Made by a program: the position numbers and the translations under genes
In this document: piece after piece, positions 63,616 through 64,000 of the stretch
How positions within the stretch are numbered: position 1 is the first letter of the stretch
How the letters are laid out: each line of letters starts with the position of its first letter
Assembly: GCA_002077065.1 (NCBI GenBank)
Contig: NAJO01000021.1
Location: 793,882-857,881 of the forward strand
Direction: 5' to 3'
Length of the DNA: 64,000 bases
DNA from: Cryoendolithus antarcticus
Taxonomy: Eukaryota > Ascomycota > Dothideomycetes > Cladosporiales > Cladosporiaceae
Notes under the pieces: generated by a model
What the model was told of the DNA's origin: nothing
The model's input: the letters and a program-made list of their open reading frames with translations, nothing else
Database searches by the model: none

Positions 63616-64000
63616 GAAGACCTCGTATTCTACCTAGCGCACTTTTCTAAAGACCCCGAGAATACGCGGTTTTTACGATTTCTCTCCTAGGAGCCTTCCC
63701 TAGCGAGTATTAGCTACTTTCATTAGACTCTCTAGGCTTAGTATAGTATATTATATTACTAGGTATAGCTAGAAACGTTACTAGAGAGTCTTACTAAAAA
63801 CCGCGTATTCTAGGAGAATTTTATTTTATAGGGGTTTTAGGTATATCTCTTAGGATAACTTCTAATAGACTAGCGACTAGTTTTACTTAATTATCTAGGT
63901 TTATTATAGTCTAGTTCTATTTAATCTAGAGTAAGAACGCTAGTAGAGAGCTCTATTAAAACCTAGAAGTAGTAAAGTATCTCTCTAGTTCTATAAGTCT
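63604..64000. repeat. Third RIP-affected AT-rich stretch
   Basis: From the transposase stop onward the sequence is TA-rich and almost free of CA/TG, and it runs off the window. It contains the inverted repeat annotated separately. Confidence 0.7.
63660..63810. repeat. Perfect 16-bp inverted repeat with nested second pair
   Basis: GAATACGCGGTTTTTA (63660-63675) and its reverse complement (63795-63810) bound a 151-bp segment. Inside, TAGACTCTCTAG-like and CTAGAGAGTCTTA sequences form a second inverted pair. The CGCGGTTTTTA core also overlaps the transposase stop at 63604-63614. It may be the terminal repeat of a small transposon-derived element. Confidence 0.6.

Overview
The window is nuclear DNA of a filamentous ascomycete (Pezizomycotina), most likely a dothideomycete. 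Genes carry short introns of about 46-80 bp with GTRNGT-type donors and YAG acceptors, and the families are fungal (HapE/HAP5, PIN4/Cip2, RTA1, Zn2Cys6, an Edc1-like protein). Three AT-rich islands bear the mark of repeat-induced point mutation (RIP). I cannot name the species from sequence alone.

From 0.7 to 40.6 kb the window is a dense housekeeping region on both strands: mitochondrial uL5m, a CaaX-ending ubiquitin protease, a caspase-fold protein that has lost its catalytic cysteine, a fungal N-terminal-domain protein, a small secreted Cys-rich protein, an MGMT fusion, a MARVEL protein, an ARMT1-like phosphatase, a PIN4-like RNA-binding protein, a secreted GH43 enzyme, a CorA Mg transporter, signal peptidase subunit SPC1, RBX1/HRT1, an Edc1-like decapping co-activator, RPF1, mitochondrial uS10m, a tandem-RING membrane protein, HAP5, CAF1 and complex I subunit NDUFB3. 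Several small multi-exon genes (SPC1, the RBX1 C-terminal exon, NDUFB3, the uL5m last exon) never appear as one long ORF and were assembled by joining phased exons.

From about 41.15 to 47.1 kb lies a gene-free RIP island. It holds a broken Ty3/gypsy pol on the minus strand, next to a fragment of an LTR-like repeat that recurs in the same island and in the second island (about 56.0-56.8 kb). Between the two islands (47.3-55.6 kb) is an accessory block: a Zn2Cys6 regulator, an RTA1-type membrane protein, a large DOMON / copper monooxygenase / DOMON / cytochrome b561 fusion and a Ser/Thr-rich protein.

From 56.8 kb to the end the DNA is gene-poor and repeat-associated. It has a GC-rich hairpin at the island edge, a protein of a repeat-associated fungal family with a Ser-Glu-Asn tract, three 45-bp tandem repeats each with a 15-bp palindrome, a four-exon secreted Cys-rich protein, and a pogo/Fot-type transposase with an intact DDD core but no visible start codon. 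The transposase runs directly into a third RIP-affected stretch.

Recurring functional themes are mitochondrial translation and respiration (uL5m, uS10m, NDUFB3), ubiquitin biology (USP, RBX1, RING protein), mRNA turnover (CAF1, Edc1-like, PIN4-like) and secretion or host interaction (GH43, two Cys-rich secreted proteins).
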